A stretch of DNA of 64,000 bases from Pelobates cultripes (lineage: Eukaryota; Chordata; Amphibia; Anura; Pelobatidae). Every line of letters begins with the position of its first letter. Position 1 is the first letter of the stretch. Made by a program: the position numbers and the translations under genes. Under the pieces are notes generated by a model, which had not been told where the DNA came from, ran no database searches, and saw nothing but the letters and a program-made list of their open reading frames with translations. The stretch is taken from NCBI GenBank assembly GCA_933207985.1, contig OW240916.1:293149207-293213206 (forward strand), written 5' to 3'. This document shows, piece after piece, positions 45,461-57,105 of this stretch.

Positions 45461-45650
45461 ATTTTATCAAGACACGGAGGCTCCTATTATGATGCACTCT
45501 TTCTTTATTTCCCTCAGCAGCAAAGAAAACTTTAACAAACATATGCACACAAGAAACCGTCATTAACACATATCTTCCATGGCAACCAACAGCCAATCAG
45601 GTTCCACTCTCCAGCATAATAGGCAGTATTCCCTGAACCATTTCCTCTTT
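45461..45650 (+). repeat. DIRS left inverted terminal repeat
   Basis: The inner boundary is at CCATTTCCTCTTT and the outer part carries GACACGGAGGCTCCTATTAT. It is the reverse complement of 49492-49672 with only a few differences. Confidence 0.92.
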
Positions 45651-46455
45651 CTTTGCTGCTCCCTCTAAGTACACTGATCCCATAATTCTTAAATGTGGGA
45701 TTATTATTATTACAATTATTATATTTTTTATATTATTATTATTATTGTTGTTATTTTACTTTTTTATAATTTAATTTATTTAATTTACTTTCATCAAGTC
45801 AATTTCATTATTTTAGTTTGAGCTAATTTAATGAGTTACTGTTATTAATTCTACTGAACTAAAATTGCCTTATAGTTTCCTGCATTTATAATTATCAATG
45901 TCATTATTTGTCTTTAATAAGTTTTAGTACTCCCATTTGTATTGTGTCCCCTCCCAGTCCCCTATAATTCTTTTGTGGGGCATCGGGAGGAGAATTTAAC
46001 TATCCTTAATTCCCTTCATTGTTTTATCTTTCGCGCCCTTTTTTCCTTTCATTTGTAATGGTTTTTCCTGCTCATCTGTTTGAAGCAGTACTGCCGTTCG
46101 ACAATTCTGCCGTTTGGCACTTTTGTACCATTCATTAGTTCCATACTTTGCGGCTCGCGTTCGTGTAAATTTTACCGTTCGTGGGTTTTTAAACAAACTG
46201 TGCAATCATGTGCACAGTTTGTTTCTTTTGCAGTTCGTGCACTTGTCAGAATATATATTGCTTTTTCATACGAACAGTCTATTCGTGGAATTTTGCCATT
46301 CGGCAAAGAATTTATGCGGTTTTCTCCTATAACCTTCCTTTTCTTTAACTGTAAGTGATTTTTTTCCTTTACAGGATTTTCTCCCTCTCTGGGTTAATAA
46401 ACCCTATAGCTAGGTTACTCTACTATATTCATTGGTTATTATATATTCATTCACT

Positions 46456-47560
46456 ATGCAGTCTGACAAGGATCAAACTTTGGCCTCTGGGTCACAAGTG
46501 ACCCCTCAGATTTCCCAGGCTAACCCAGGGGAAGGGACTATGTCCCCTGATTCCTCTGCTCCTGCGGACATACAGGCGCTCTTCAATGCCTGTTTCCCGA
46601 TCCATTACGCAGGCTATGGTCTCTGCTGTCGGCGTCTGTGTCGCAGAGTATTACACAGGCCCTTTTACCAACCCATCAGTCTGCGCAGCAGACAGGTAAG
46701 TCAACTACATCTAGTATATCACCGGTCTCTCAAGGCCGTAAAGCTACGACAAAGACCAAGCATTCCTCTAAAACTACTTTGACTGACAGTCTCACTTCTG
46801 TCTCAGATGGCGCGCAACCACCACTGCACAAAAGAGTCACTAACCGGGCAAAAGCGGCTAGATTGTGGAAGCGGGCGAGTGCCCAGCTGGATTCGTCTGA
46901 GTCGGAGCTCAGCGACATTGAGGAGGAAATAGGAGTCCGATAAGGAAGCTTCGGAGGGTCAGTCAGAGTCAGACCCCGACGGTGCAATGGGAGAGGATTC
47001 AGCCTCCTCCTTCGGCACTTTCCCGGGGACGATATCAGGGGCCTGTGTAAGTCTGTTGGGGTCTGGTGACGACTCTAGGATTCTAGATCCTCGGGGGGTA
47101 CCCCTTTTTGACCCAGATGAGCTTATACACCCGTGCTCAGCGGAATGGTGTCCTTCTGACTATGTGGCGAAATACATCGCCTCCAGAGTGCGCAAGCCCC
47201 TAGACAAGGCTACCAGGAACAAATTAAGAGCAGAATGCCCCTGCCCCACGGTCCCAGATGACACGTGCAAAACGCCCATCGTGGACCCCAAAATTGCCCA
47301 ATTCCTAGGGAAAATCGTGTGGAAACCTAGAAAGGATATAGAATTTGCCCTGACTAATTGTCAAGACAAGGCATTGGACATATTGGGCCCTGGTCGAAGA
47401 CAACCGGGAGCTTGATAGGGATGTCATCCGTGGATGGATCCAAAGGATTATTTGCTTAGTGGGAGCCAAAGCTATTATTTTGTGATTCTTTTGTAAAGGA
47501 ATTAGGGTAATTTATGCACACCTTTACGGCTTTAGATAAAGCGCAGAATAATATTACCAA
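46456..47560 (+). pseudogene. DIRS gag-like region, frameshifted
   Basis: I place the start at the Met of MQSDKDQ (46456). Frame pieces run 46456-46782, 46638-46943 and 46987-47415. The N-terminal part is Ser/Thr/Gln-rich and the middle is acidic (SSESELSDIEEEIG). The conserved part reads GVPLFDPDELIHP, SAEW, VRKPLDKATRNKLRAECP, VDPKIAQFL and NCQDKALDILGP, which I recognise as the DIRS1-type Gag core. Frame changes near 46630-46700, 46940 and 47410 inactivate it. Confidence 0.8.
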
Positions 47561-47758
47561 GATCTTTCACCAATAGAATTTTGCCGGGTCCAGAAGAGGT
47601 AGGAACAGTCTGTCCGGCCGTATTCAGAGTGGTTCCTATGCGGGAAGAGCTGGCTTTCAAGAACAGAGGGCCGCACCAGCTTTCTTTCCCCAAAGAGACA
47701 GACCCCGGGTCGTTAGGGGCATCGAAGGAGCTCCTTATGGATGACGACCTTATGATAA

Positions 47759-48307
47759 GTGTCTACTCTTCCCTGTATTCCCTTCAGGTTGTGGGAGGCA
47801 GACTCAGACATGAGACATGTGTGGTCGCATCTGATGTCAGATGCTTGGGCCCTGCAAGCTGTAACAGGTTATTGCATAGATTTTGTGTCACACCCGACCC
47901 AACTCTGCCCGCCCAGAGAGATTGTTTTTTGTTTTTTTTTTTTCCAACACGATGCTACCCTTTTATCCAAGGAAATTCACGAATTGATGCGCAAACAAGC
48001 CATCACCGAGATCCCAACCAATACACCTGGGTATGTCAGCAATATCTTCCTGGTACTCAAGAAAGGCGGAGGAATGAGACCAGTCATAAATTTGAAACAA
48101 TTGAACGCTTACGTGTCCTATCACCATTTCAAAATGGAAGGCATAGACTGCCTGCGCGATCTTGTACAACCCAAAGACTGGATGGCCAAGCTAGACTTAC
48201 AAGACGCGTATCTCATAATCCCCATATTGGACAGATACCAAAATTTTCTCCAATTCACATGGCAAAGAAGGAAATGGAGGTTCACATGCCTCCCGTTTGG
48301 AGTATAA
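47759..48307 (+). pseudogene. DIRS reverse transcriptase, N-terminal half
   Basis: The open 182-residue stretch contains SKEIHELMRKQAITEIP, PGYVSNIFLVLKKGGGMRP, VINLKQLNAYV, FKMEGIDCLRDLV, the first catalytic Asp in MAKLDLQDAYL and RFTCLPFGV. The frame stops right there, before the region that should hold the second catalytic motif. Only about 30 codons of ambiguous sequence follow before recombinase-like sequence starts near 48480. Thus the catalytic centre, RNase H and the DIRS-specific methyltransferase-like domain are missing. Confidence 0.88.
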
Positions 48308-48479
48308 TCAGCCCCATGGTGTTTCACAAAAGTGAAAAGGAAAAGCGTACCGCACGGTTAACCTCTACCACTCGGTGCTTTCCGCTGGACATCAAGGCAT
48401 CGATGGTACCCCATCTGACAACACCCTTTTGTCTGTCGCTTACTACGCGGAGTACGATTTTCTCGTCCACTCTCCCTCG

Positions 48480-49051
48480 TTACTCTACACTCTGGGATGT
48501 CTCTCTTGTCCTCCGTTTTCTAATGACATGGCTGGATAATTCTTCACTATCACTCAAACAAGTGTCAGCAAAACTAGTTATGCTTTCCTGCCTCATCTCA
48601 TGCAAAAGCGTCTCGGACGTACGAGCTTTGGACACTGACGCTGGATCTTTTACACCGGAAGACGTTCTCTTCGATATCTCTAGAAGGACCAAAATGTCTT
48701 CTAAGTCCGTACTGTACCCGGCCTTTCCGCAGAAACCTCTATTGTGCCCAGTAACATGCCTACGGGAATACGAACTCCGTACGGCTCCGCTCCGTCCGCA
48801 AACCACATCTTCCAGTATCCTCTCCCTCCCTGGCCAGATGTGTCAAAGTGATTATGACATTGGCAAGCATTGCAACTTCCATGTTCTCTCCACATTCGGT
48901 TCGAGGAGCTGTAGCCTCTAAAGCCTCTGCGGTAGGATGTCGACTAGAAGATATTTTACGAGCTGCCGACTGGTCTTCGGAATCCACTTTCCGTGATTTT
49001 TACTTCAAACCGATCAAACACTTTGCTGGAACAGTTATATCACAGCTTTAA
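48480..49051 (+). pseudogene. DIRS tyrosine recombinase
   Basis: The first part lies in the frame ending at 48921, with SLKQVSAKLVMLSCLISCKSVSDVRALD carried in two conserved blocks (LMLSCLISCK-like and SDVRALD, catalytic Arg). FTPEDVLFDISRRTK and CPVTCLREYE follow. The end lies in a second frame (48848-49051) with HSVRGAVASKA (the HxxR pair) and LRAADWSSESTFRDFYFKP (catalytic Tyr). All R-HxxR-Y residues are therefore visible, but a frame change near 48800-48850 breaks the protein. It would integrate circular DIRS DNA by site-specific-like recombination. Confidence 0.88.
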
Positions 49052-49056
49052 ACCAG

Positions 49057-49152
49057 CATAATAGGAGCCTCCGTGTCTTCATAAAATTACCAGATTTTAC
49101 TATTTACATGACGTAAAGTCATGATTTTATTAACGACACGGAGGCGAGTATT
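49057..49152 (+). repeat. DIRS internal complementary region
   Basis: The left half, ATAATAGGAGCCTCCGTGTC, is the reverse complement of the element's left end. The right half (from AATTACCAGATTTTAC to GACACGGAGGCGAGTATTAT) is the reverse complement of the right end. The two are fused back to back, as expected for the template that joins the ends into a circle. Confidence 0.92.
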
Positions 49153-49491
49153 ATCCCTCCCACCCTTCCCTGGATGGTGGTTCACCTGGGTAAGTTATTT
49201 ACAGTAAGTTTCTGTGGTTCAGATTTGCTCACTGGTAAGGTGATTTGGATTCATTATTCATGTTTGTATTCATCTCATACATGTTGACTAAATACTAGTT
49301 ACAGTATATATTCCCTAATCACGTATAAGGCGTTATTTATGCATAAATCCAGTTTTATACTTGGATATTACCATATTCTACTCTCCCTTACAGCTTAAAT
49401 TGGAAGTTCACCCACTGATGGCATGGTTCCCTTATTGGAATTCCTTTTCGTTTGGATGGCGGTACAAGTTCAGGATCGCATAAAGAGGAAA

Positions 49492-49711
49492 TGGTTCAGG
49501 GAATACTGCCTATTATGCTGGAGAGTGGAACCTGATTGGCTGTTGGTTGCCATGGAAGATATGTGTTAATGACGGTTTCCTGTGTTCATATGTTTGTTAA
49601 AGTTTTCTTTGCTGCTGAGGGAAATAAAGAAAGAGTGCAGCATAATACTCGCCTCCGTGTCATTAATAAAATCATGACTTTATGTCATGTAAATAGTAAA
49701 ATCTGGTAATT
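49492..49711 (+). repeat. DIRS right inverted terminal repeat and end extension
   Basis: 49492-49672 is the inverted copy of 45461-45650. 49673-49711 is an extension absent from the left end but present, inverted, in the internal complementary region. The outermost base is taken as the end of AATCTGGTAATT-like sequence at 49711. Confidence 0.88.
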
Positions 49712-51032
49712 ATCACTATGTAACACTAACTCCTTAAAGGAACACCGTTACCTATACTTTGTCTTTCTCAAACTGCATGACAAAATGGAAGTCATGTAAG
49801 TAATGATGTAAAAACAAAAACAGCACTTGGGTTTTAGCGGTGAGATTGTCCATGTTTTCCATCGTTTATTTTAAGAGATGGAGGACCAATTGAGGATGGG
49901 AGGCGACGTTTTAGAGCCATGATTTTGTCAATGTACAGCTATAAGCCAGAACAGCCCATAACTAGCATTTTCTGATTAGGGAACCACAACATGGTAAAAT
50001 GTTTCTACCTTCACCACTTCATGCTGGGACTGGTGTAGTAAATGTCACATGTCTTAAAGCTCTGTGCCTTGATTATACTGACTGCTTGTGAGACATCAAC
50101 TGAAAGTGCACAGTTAGGTGACTGTCAGTCTCACTAATATCTAGTGGTGTGTGGTCAAACTGCTCAGTCTGTTTAATACAGAGCCTAGGCACAGTTTATG
50201 CAGCCTTCAAGCACCATAACCACTGTGCCAGGCTTTAGTGGTAATGGGGCTTCAACTGCCCCTTTAATACTACCTTTATATGTACAATATGACCTAAATA
50301 ACCTCTTATTACATAATTTATATGTACAATATGACCTAAATAACCTCTTATTACATAATGCTAGCTGTGTTTCTGTAATCCTGGCTGAGCCTAGTTAACC
50401 ACCTCACATGGTGCTCTTTAACTCGTATTGTACTTCATTTATCAGTGTTGCTTGTGTTTTATGGAGAATTTCCCAGCCTGGCACTGTCCCAGCACTGGTA
50501 GTCAGATGTTGGATTGTTTATAAAGCTGACAGATTGTTGATTTTGTTGCTATTGACCTTTTTTAGGCTACGTCATTTGGCTTTGCTTATGCCCGGAATTC
50601 ACTGTAACTTCCTTTTGGACCTTTACGAAGTTGGCAAACTGTCACTGTCATGCTGTTTGTTTTACCACGCATTGGTACATTCTCTGGAGTAAAGCAACAT
50701 GCTGTTCTAAAATGGGCATTTCTAAAATACAAGTATAAGACGTACTCCCTTATAATCCATTCTGAATTGTGCAGACTGGTTTACTTCCTATACCCACCAC
50801 TCTTCTAGCACCCCTGCCCTGTGATGTATATCTATATTTATTCCCTTTAACCTATCGGATTAAAACCAAAGTTCTATTTTTTTTTCTTGTTTCCTTGTAA
50901 TTCAAAATTCTACTCTAATCATCTAACTAATCTGCTAATAAACCTTATATTGGTCCCTCTACTCTGTAAATGGAAGGAACACTCCAATCCCCCAAACCAC
51001 TGCATAACAGTCACTTCTCTTGAAATTATTAC
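49712..51032. other. Unclassified sequence with a 42-bp tandem pair
   Basis: TGTACAATATGACCTAAATA starts at 50281 and again at 50323, a perfect-looking two-copy tandem with period 42. A TTAAAGGAACACC terminus near 49734 hints at a decayed TTAA MITE without a right end. No gene seen. Confidence 0.55.
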
Positions 51033-51712
51033 TGTGGCGGAACCAGCCTCGCCACTGGGCATTGGAGAAGACTGATTGCCAGCCTCCTGCCATGTGACTA
51101 TGGCCCCTGGGATGTATTGCCTGCTCTCCTGTACTGCTGAGGATTGCTACCAACCAGGTGGATTTGGCTGTGGAGCTTGTGTAGTGCCCTCTGTTGGTAG
51201 CAACAGTAATATGCACTACCTGAAGAGCAAGACTGATAATCTGCATATTTGGGTAGATTTGCATATTGCTAATTCTGAATGCAGGAGAGACATTTTGTGT
51301 TAATTATGGTCTTCCCCACCCATTTATAAATATGTAATTATGTTATAATAAGTCACTGTATGTTGCCTGCTATGATTTGACTGTTTGTAATTTTATTGAG
51401 TTTTCACAGCAATTTTAATGTAATGACCATATGGGCTAGTCCCAAGTAAAATAAAGTTTTAGACAGTTCTACTTCACCCTCAATTTGGAGTGCCATCTCT
51501 TATTGGGGGAATCTGCTACGAGGGATTGGTATGTTTTGCATACTCTCTTGCTATGTTCACTGCTAAGCTCTTGTAAGAGCTTGTTCCTGTTTTGATCCCT
51601 GAAGGAGTCTATGGTGGTTATGGTGTCTGCTGCAGTGCTTGGAGTCCTCAGGAAGCGCTAGGAGCATCCTTCAACGGAGGTACCCAGTCGGGGTGCCAGG
51701 TGATCTGTTACA
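51033..51712 (+). mobile_element. Solo LTR, 680 bp, plus orientation
   Basis: The unit begins TGTGGCGGAACC and ends GATCTGTTACA. It is flanked by the 5-bp duplication ATTAC at 51028-51032 and 51713-51717. An AATAAA polyadenylation signal lies near 51450-51456. The last about 100 bases (CTTGGAGTCCTCAGGAAGCG, GGAGGTACCCAGTCGGGGTG) are related to the reverse complement of 37079-37180, so both are members of one LTR superfamily. Confidence 0.85.
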
Positions 51713-51717
51713 ATTAC

Positions 51718-54228
51718 TTTAAATAAAATAAAAATAACCAAAACGCTATGTTAAGCTGTTTTATTTTATGTGATGCTTCTTATTCCTTTTAAATCAATAT
51801 TAAAGAATACGTAACTTTCAACACAATCCAGTAGATTCCTCGCACCAGGGCATGTGTTGCATTGGAGGAGGAGAAACTGAAACAAAGCGAAAAGTGTTTA
51901 TTTTTGATCCTTGAAAAGTGTTTGTATTTTTTTTTTTTTTTTTTAATTATCTAAATAGTAAAAACCAAAGAAAAAAAGTTACCTGCACTCTCTCTTTAGA
52001 CAAATGGAGGTCATTTAGGTACTCCAATGGCCATTGGAGGGAATGCCCGCCTGCCAACGTCAAGGCAGACAGCCCTAAGCGGGCCCTACACCGACTCTTC
52101 AGCCTGCTTTCTTGAGCTTCTGGCAAAAATATCTCTAATGAGACAGAGGGGTATTTTTATATACACCTCTATATACTTATTAACCCTTAATAGTGTACAC
52201 ATGGGATGGGCGGCAGCATTGTAACAAGGCTGTGTGATACAACAGTGAATACAAATACAAAAAGCTAAGTCCTGCGCTCACTGCCATCACTACTGGGCTG
52301 GCAGCAATGACTACAGTACACATCAGCCCCAACATATAGTAAAAACCAAAGCAAAAGTTACCTGCGCTCTCTCCTTAATCCCTATGTATATTTAGACACA
52401 TGGAGGTCATTTAGTTACTCCAATGGCCATTGGAGGGAATACCCACCTGCCAACGTCTACATCTAAATAGTGCCTGCTTCTCTGTTCTTAAATTTTGCCA
52501 TTCTTAACAGAAACACGAACTTCAGAAAAATGTTACATTTGGAGAAAAAGTGGAGTACATTCTTTTCTTGAGAAAAAAAAATTGATGGACAGATTGATAA
52601 ATGTGTTGCTTCACAAAATGGCATAAATTCAGAGATGTTCAGCTGCACAAGAGAAGTCACAGATGAAAAAAAGTTAATATTTAATAAACTGCAACAAAAA
52701 GGTGCAAAACTGTCTGTCTGACATTTTTTATTTATGTTCCCACCAAACCACCAATTAACTCTTCTTCTATAAAAATATTTGATGTAAGAAAAGGGGAGAG
52801 CGTTTAACATATTTTGATGCGGGTTTGTATCTATACATAGTATAAAAAAAAATATTTTGTATAAAGTGATATTTTCATACAAACTATTTTTTTTAAAATA
52901 TTTGTTGGTATCCAGCTGCTTTTTTTTTTTCCTTTTATTAAAAATAAATAAACTCTTAAATGACCGTTAATTGAGCAGTCAGATTGCAGGAGCATGATCT
53001 ATACACCAAAACAATTTTGCTAAGCTAAGGTTTTGATGCCTATAGTGTCCCTTTAAAACTGAACAAGCTATACAAAACCTAGTGACCCATTGGCAAGATG
53101 TAGATGTCATATTGCCAGTTGCCTTCGTCTTTCTCTGTTTCTAATAAATTGATTTATAGGACATTGGTGCAGACGGTCACTGTGACCTGAAATTCATTTA
53201 TTTTAAAATGGACGTAGACACATCACTATAACTACAGGAATCTGAGCACGTAAGGGCACATCTGGTCTCTCACTGGTACAGCATGGAATTTGCTGCACAT
53301 GCCTAGTAGGCCCCGCAGTGTTTTTTTTTTTTTTTTTTCCTGCGTAGAAGCTTTGGATTGGCTGATATCATGCTAAGATATCAGCCTGGGAAGAAGTGTC
53401 GGCCGCTGCAAGACAGGTGTTTTGTGGAATTGTAGGCGAGTTAACTTTTATGGTTTATCTACATAAAGGCCAACAACAAAAATATGGTCTATGGCTAGAC
53501 TGGATAGATAGTCATATTTGTTATCCTTGGGTGAAGGCAGGGCTGATGGCTGCCATGGAATTTTTTTCTTGTTTCCTGGAATTCTTCCCTTTTTCTTTGT
53601 GTGGATAGAATTATTAGGCAACCAAAAGGAAGACTAATTGATTAGCTTTAACGCAATCTTGTAAATGTGACAATAATATTAATATGGAAGATTTTTGCTA
53701 AAAATGTTTTTAACACCGTACAGAAATATGCAGTGTGTCTTCTTTTTTGTAAATGTATATGATGCCGACTCTATTAACGCAATGTATTTGTGTAAGTATT
53801 AAAATATCTAATAAAGATTATAAATTAAAAAAAACAAAAAACTTTTATGGTTTATGGTTACACGGGTTCCCATGCATCTAGACCTGCAGGAGAATACTCT
53901 GTTAGAATATATTCTTTTTGAATACATCCACACATTTAACTAATAAATTCTCCAATGCTGTGTAATGAAGTTCTTTGGGCTCGCCTGCTGTGCTGATTAA
54001 CCATATTTAGCTGGCATGCGTTGAGCAGGTAGGCTGCGGCACGACGAGTGTGGGCAGAATGTGAGATGCAGGTGTTTCTCTTAGAAGGGAATTTAGTGAT
54101 GCGTTCTGAGGAAAGCTTCTAAAAGACACAAACTTCAATAATGGATGTGACTAAAGATGCAAGATATCAGGACAAAATAATTCAATATTCCTGAAAAAGT
54201 ACCATGTGTATATACATACACACACACA
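51718..54228. other. Unclassified sequence with two related direct repeats
   Basis: Blocks at about 51960-52070 and 52337-52459 are direct repeats sharing AAGTTACCTGC, ACATGGAGGTCATTTAG and CTCCAATGGCCATTGGAGGG (itself a hairpin). 52975-53056 ends CTATAGTGTCCCTTTAA and matches the right part of the MITE at 60868-61430, so it is a truncated copy. No gene recognised. Confidence 0.55.
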
Positions 54229-54605
54229 ATCACTCGGATCAGCCATAACCTTAAAACCACTGACAGGTGAAGTGAATAGCATTGATTATATTGCTACAAT
54301 GGCACCGGTCAGGGGTGGGATGTATTAAGCAGCAAGTGAACAGTCAGTCTTTAAACTTAATATTTTGGAAGCAGGAAAAATGGGCAAGCAAAATGATCTG
54401 AGAGCTAGACAACGGAGTCAGAGCATCTCCAAAATGGAAAGTCTTGTAGGGTGTTCGTGGTATGTAGTGGTTACTACCTACCGAAGGTGGTGCCAGGAAA
54501 CACAATGGTGAATCGGGGGCACCCAAGTGGCCAAGGCTTATAGATGCACATGGGCAGCCGTCTGGTCTGATAACACAGAAGAGCTACCATAGTTTAAATT
54601 TGGAT
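54229..54605 (+). pseudogene. Tc1-like transposon fragment with start of transposase
   Basis: The left end resembles a Tc1-like terminus (GGATCAGCCATAACCTTAAA). The transposase start is visible at ATG 54380-54382, giving MGKQNDLR, SQSISKMESLVGCS and a broken continuation matching the N-terminal helix-turn-helix region of Tc1-type transposases. In-frame stops and indels follow and the copy ends at about 54605 without the DDE domain. This family is widespread in fish and amphibians. Confidence 0.75.
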
Positions 54606-54609
54606 TCTC

Positions 54610-55074
54610 TTTTACAAATTTTTTTGAGAAAAGGCAGTGTTAACATTGCTCCTTAGGGACACCTCCAGTGGCCACTCCTTAGTTTGCCAATTGGAGGTGC
54701 TTTCTGGGGTAGTGCTGAACAGTGTCCAGCACTGCCGTTCAGCGTCTCCACGCTCTGCATGGAGTCCCTGAATTTTCATCAGGGATGCATTAATTCAATA
54801 CATCTCTATGAGGAGGTGCTGAATTGCCAAGCTGATGTTTGTCCCCCCCCATCCTGCGTTATTGCGTATATCAGCAAATTCAATGTTGTCTCTATGGGAA
54901 AGCATTGAATTGGCTAAAAATCATAAATTCTGATGATTTATGCAAGTAGGCAGATTGGGGGCAGGGCCAGCACTAGCGAAGTTGTTAAGGCGGGCAAGCC
55001 ACCTAAATGGGGGATTTAGCACTATAGGGTCAGGAATACAGGTTTGTCTTCCTGAGCCTATAGTGTTCCTTTAA
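54610..55074 (-). mobile_element. TTAA MITE, family B, inverted, truncated at left
   Basis: The right end GAGCCTATAGTGTTCCTTTAA-like with a TCAGGAATACA hairpin (TTAA at 55071-55074) is the family's 5' end in reverse. The middle matches 20012-20470 (CAGCACTGCCGTTCAGC, ATAGAGATGTATTGAA-like). The other terminus is missing. Confidence 0.7.
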
Positions 55075-56867
55075 CTAGATTACGTGTCCCGGTACAAATC
55101 AGTCTACAATCTTAATGATGGGTTTAGTATATGATGTGGGCTGTGGAGAGCTTGGGTGCAGTTTGCGATGGGTATAATAATGTGTGATGTTTGTAATTCT
55201 GACTTTTTATAGCTGTGCTGTAAGGAGATATGGTTATGAATCCACTGAAAACGCCGGCACACAATAAGTTAAACTCTTTGCTGTTTGCCAACATCTTCCC
55301 TACTTTACTGTGGCATTAACTCATTAGGTGCTGCACATGTTTTTTTTGATCAGGAGTGCACTTTCCAATTATAAACTTCTCCATACTGGTGTAAATTTGA
55401 CGTATGTCTTCTGTGTCTTCCATTGAATAGTTATTAATAGCCAGTGCTTCTTGACAGCCTCAATATAAGTGATAAGGTGTCAAATGCCCACATTGCTGAA
55501 TAATGTATGCAGCGTGGATGGAAAAATGTCAAATTTAAATCCTTTACTAGCCATCTTTCTGTTTGCAAGTCTGAAGGTTATAAAAAACAAACAAACCATT
55601 AAAAACACAGACCTGTATGTATTTCACCTGTGCCCATCAGATAGAAATCCTACCCATTCTCGAATAGGGTACCTATTCTGAGTGGCACTCTGAATCTAGA
55701 TTAATTCTTAGGCTTGTGATTTTTTTTTTCTTGTCTACAGTTGTATAAATTTTTCCTATGTTATATTTACCATTTCTGTGAGTCCACCACTTACTTTAGA
55801 TTGTTCGCTCCAAAGATCGTACCTCTTGTTCCTATCGATCATACTTTTTCCATCACATGCATTTTTATGTCTTTAACTCATTGTAAAATGCTTGAGAAAA
55901 TTTTACAATCTTTTATAAATGACAAAAGCGATTTTATACCTTCAGGGCAACAGGGATTTTTGGCATTTTTACAATGCATTTTTTTAAAATTTTGTGTTTC
56001 CACTCTGTGCACACAGACCGTTCTTTTAATAAATACACACATACTCACACGCTCATATTTTATATAATCAAAAAGTGAATAACTTTAAAAAAAAATAAAT
56101 TAATTATGAAAGAAAAAAGGTGAAAAGGAAAATATACCCACTTTTTATTTCCTCCCACAATTTTGCCTGCTCTAAATTCTGCACAACTAATGCAGAGATA
56201 TACAATTAGCACATTTGAGAGTGCCTCACATGTCTATAACATTCCTACATTTATTGACAGTTGTGTCATATAACCATTTTATATGTATGTTTCTGAATTT
56301 GGTAGGCTAGAATGGAAAACCATCTCTGAAAAGGAGTATGTAGGAAACTCTGATTATTTTACTGTAGGCATTTTTCATGCAGCTTGTTTTCATCCCAGTG
56401 TCTGCCAGGTAGTTGTTGGCTCACACAAAGTGCTCTTTTTGCAATAAATCTTGTAAGTGTGATTCGGCAATGTCCCTATGTATACATTTAACATTTTGTC
56501 AAGTTACATTGTCAATATATGGGCATGCTCATGATCCTGGACCCTTGTTTAAGTTTTTTTATATTCTTCTTTTTTTTTTTTTTTTTTAAACGTTTTCAAA
56601 GCCATAATAAAATACACAACTACCTCTGTAGAAATGGATAAATGCACATCACTTTGCCCTCATAGTCTACGTCATCCTATAACACATTGAGGATTAGTGC
56701 ACAATCACTCAGAGACCAATTCTAACGTTTGATTTTTTTTGATTTTGCAAGCACCATAGTGAATAAGTCAAAACCTGACAAATTTCCTTAGAATCTACGA
56801 TTTACAATAAAAAGTAGGGAGCCAGGCCACACCTGATAGATAGAGATATATATACACACACACACAT
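55075..56867. other. Unclassified A/T-rich sequence
   Basis: A T17 run near 56570-56587 could be the tail of an unidentified minus-strand retroposon. ORFs such as 55741-56067 lack motifs. Confidence 0.4.
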
Positions 56868-57105
56868 ACAGTTGCAAGAAAAAAGTATGTGAACCCTTTG
56901 GAATGATATGGATTTCTGCACAAATTGGTCATAAAATGTGATCTGATCATCATCTAAGTCACAACAATAGACAATCACAGTCTGCTTAAACTAATAACAC
57001 ACAAAGAATGAAATGTTGCCATGTTTTTATTGAACACACCATGTAAACATAGCTCTTGGAGATGTCATTAGTCTAGGGGTTCACATACTTTTCCCACCTG
57101 CACTG
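56868..57105. mobile_element. Tc1-like terminal sequence
   Basis: The block beginning ACAGTTGCAAGAAAAAAGTA and running through TGTGAACCCTTTGG and GGTCATAAAATGTGATCTGA, ending near TTCACATACTTTTCCC, is a Tc1-type end sequence. I recall it as repeated in amphibian and fish genomes. TGTGAACCC and GGTTCACATACTTTT near its two ends form an inverted pair, so it may be a complete short non-autonomous copy of about 230 bp. Confidence 0.6.

Larger units (their letters stand above)
45460..49711 (+). mobile_element. DIRS-type tyrosine-recombinase retrotransposon with internal deletion
   Basis: The element has inverted terminal repeats (45461-45650 and 49492-49672, nearly identical) with a 3' terminal extension to 49711. 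It has no target duplication and an internal complementary region at 49057-49152 complementary to both outer ends. Inside are gag-like, RT and tyrosine-recombinase sequences. This set defines DIRS elements, which integrate a circular DNA by tyrosine recombinase. The 4.25 kb length and the missing RT end/RNase H/methyltransferase region indicate a deleted copy. Confidence 0.92.

Noticed and set aside
47581..48921. Single 446-codon ORF read as one protein
   Set aside because: Only its last third is in the correct frame for the DIRS recombinase. The front part is out of frame with gag and RT.
55720..56067. TTTTCTTGTCTACAG followed by a 108-codon ORF
   Set aside because: A/T-rich, hydrophobic by base composition, with no domain and no donor site.
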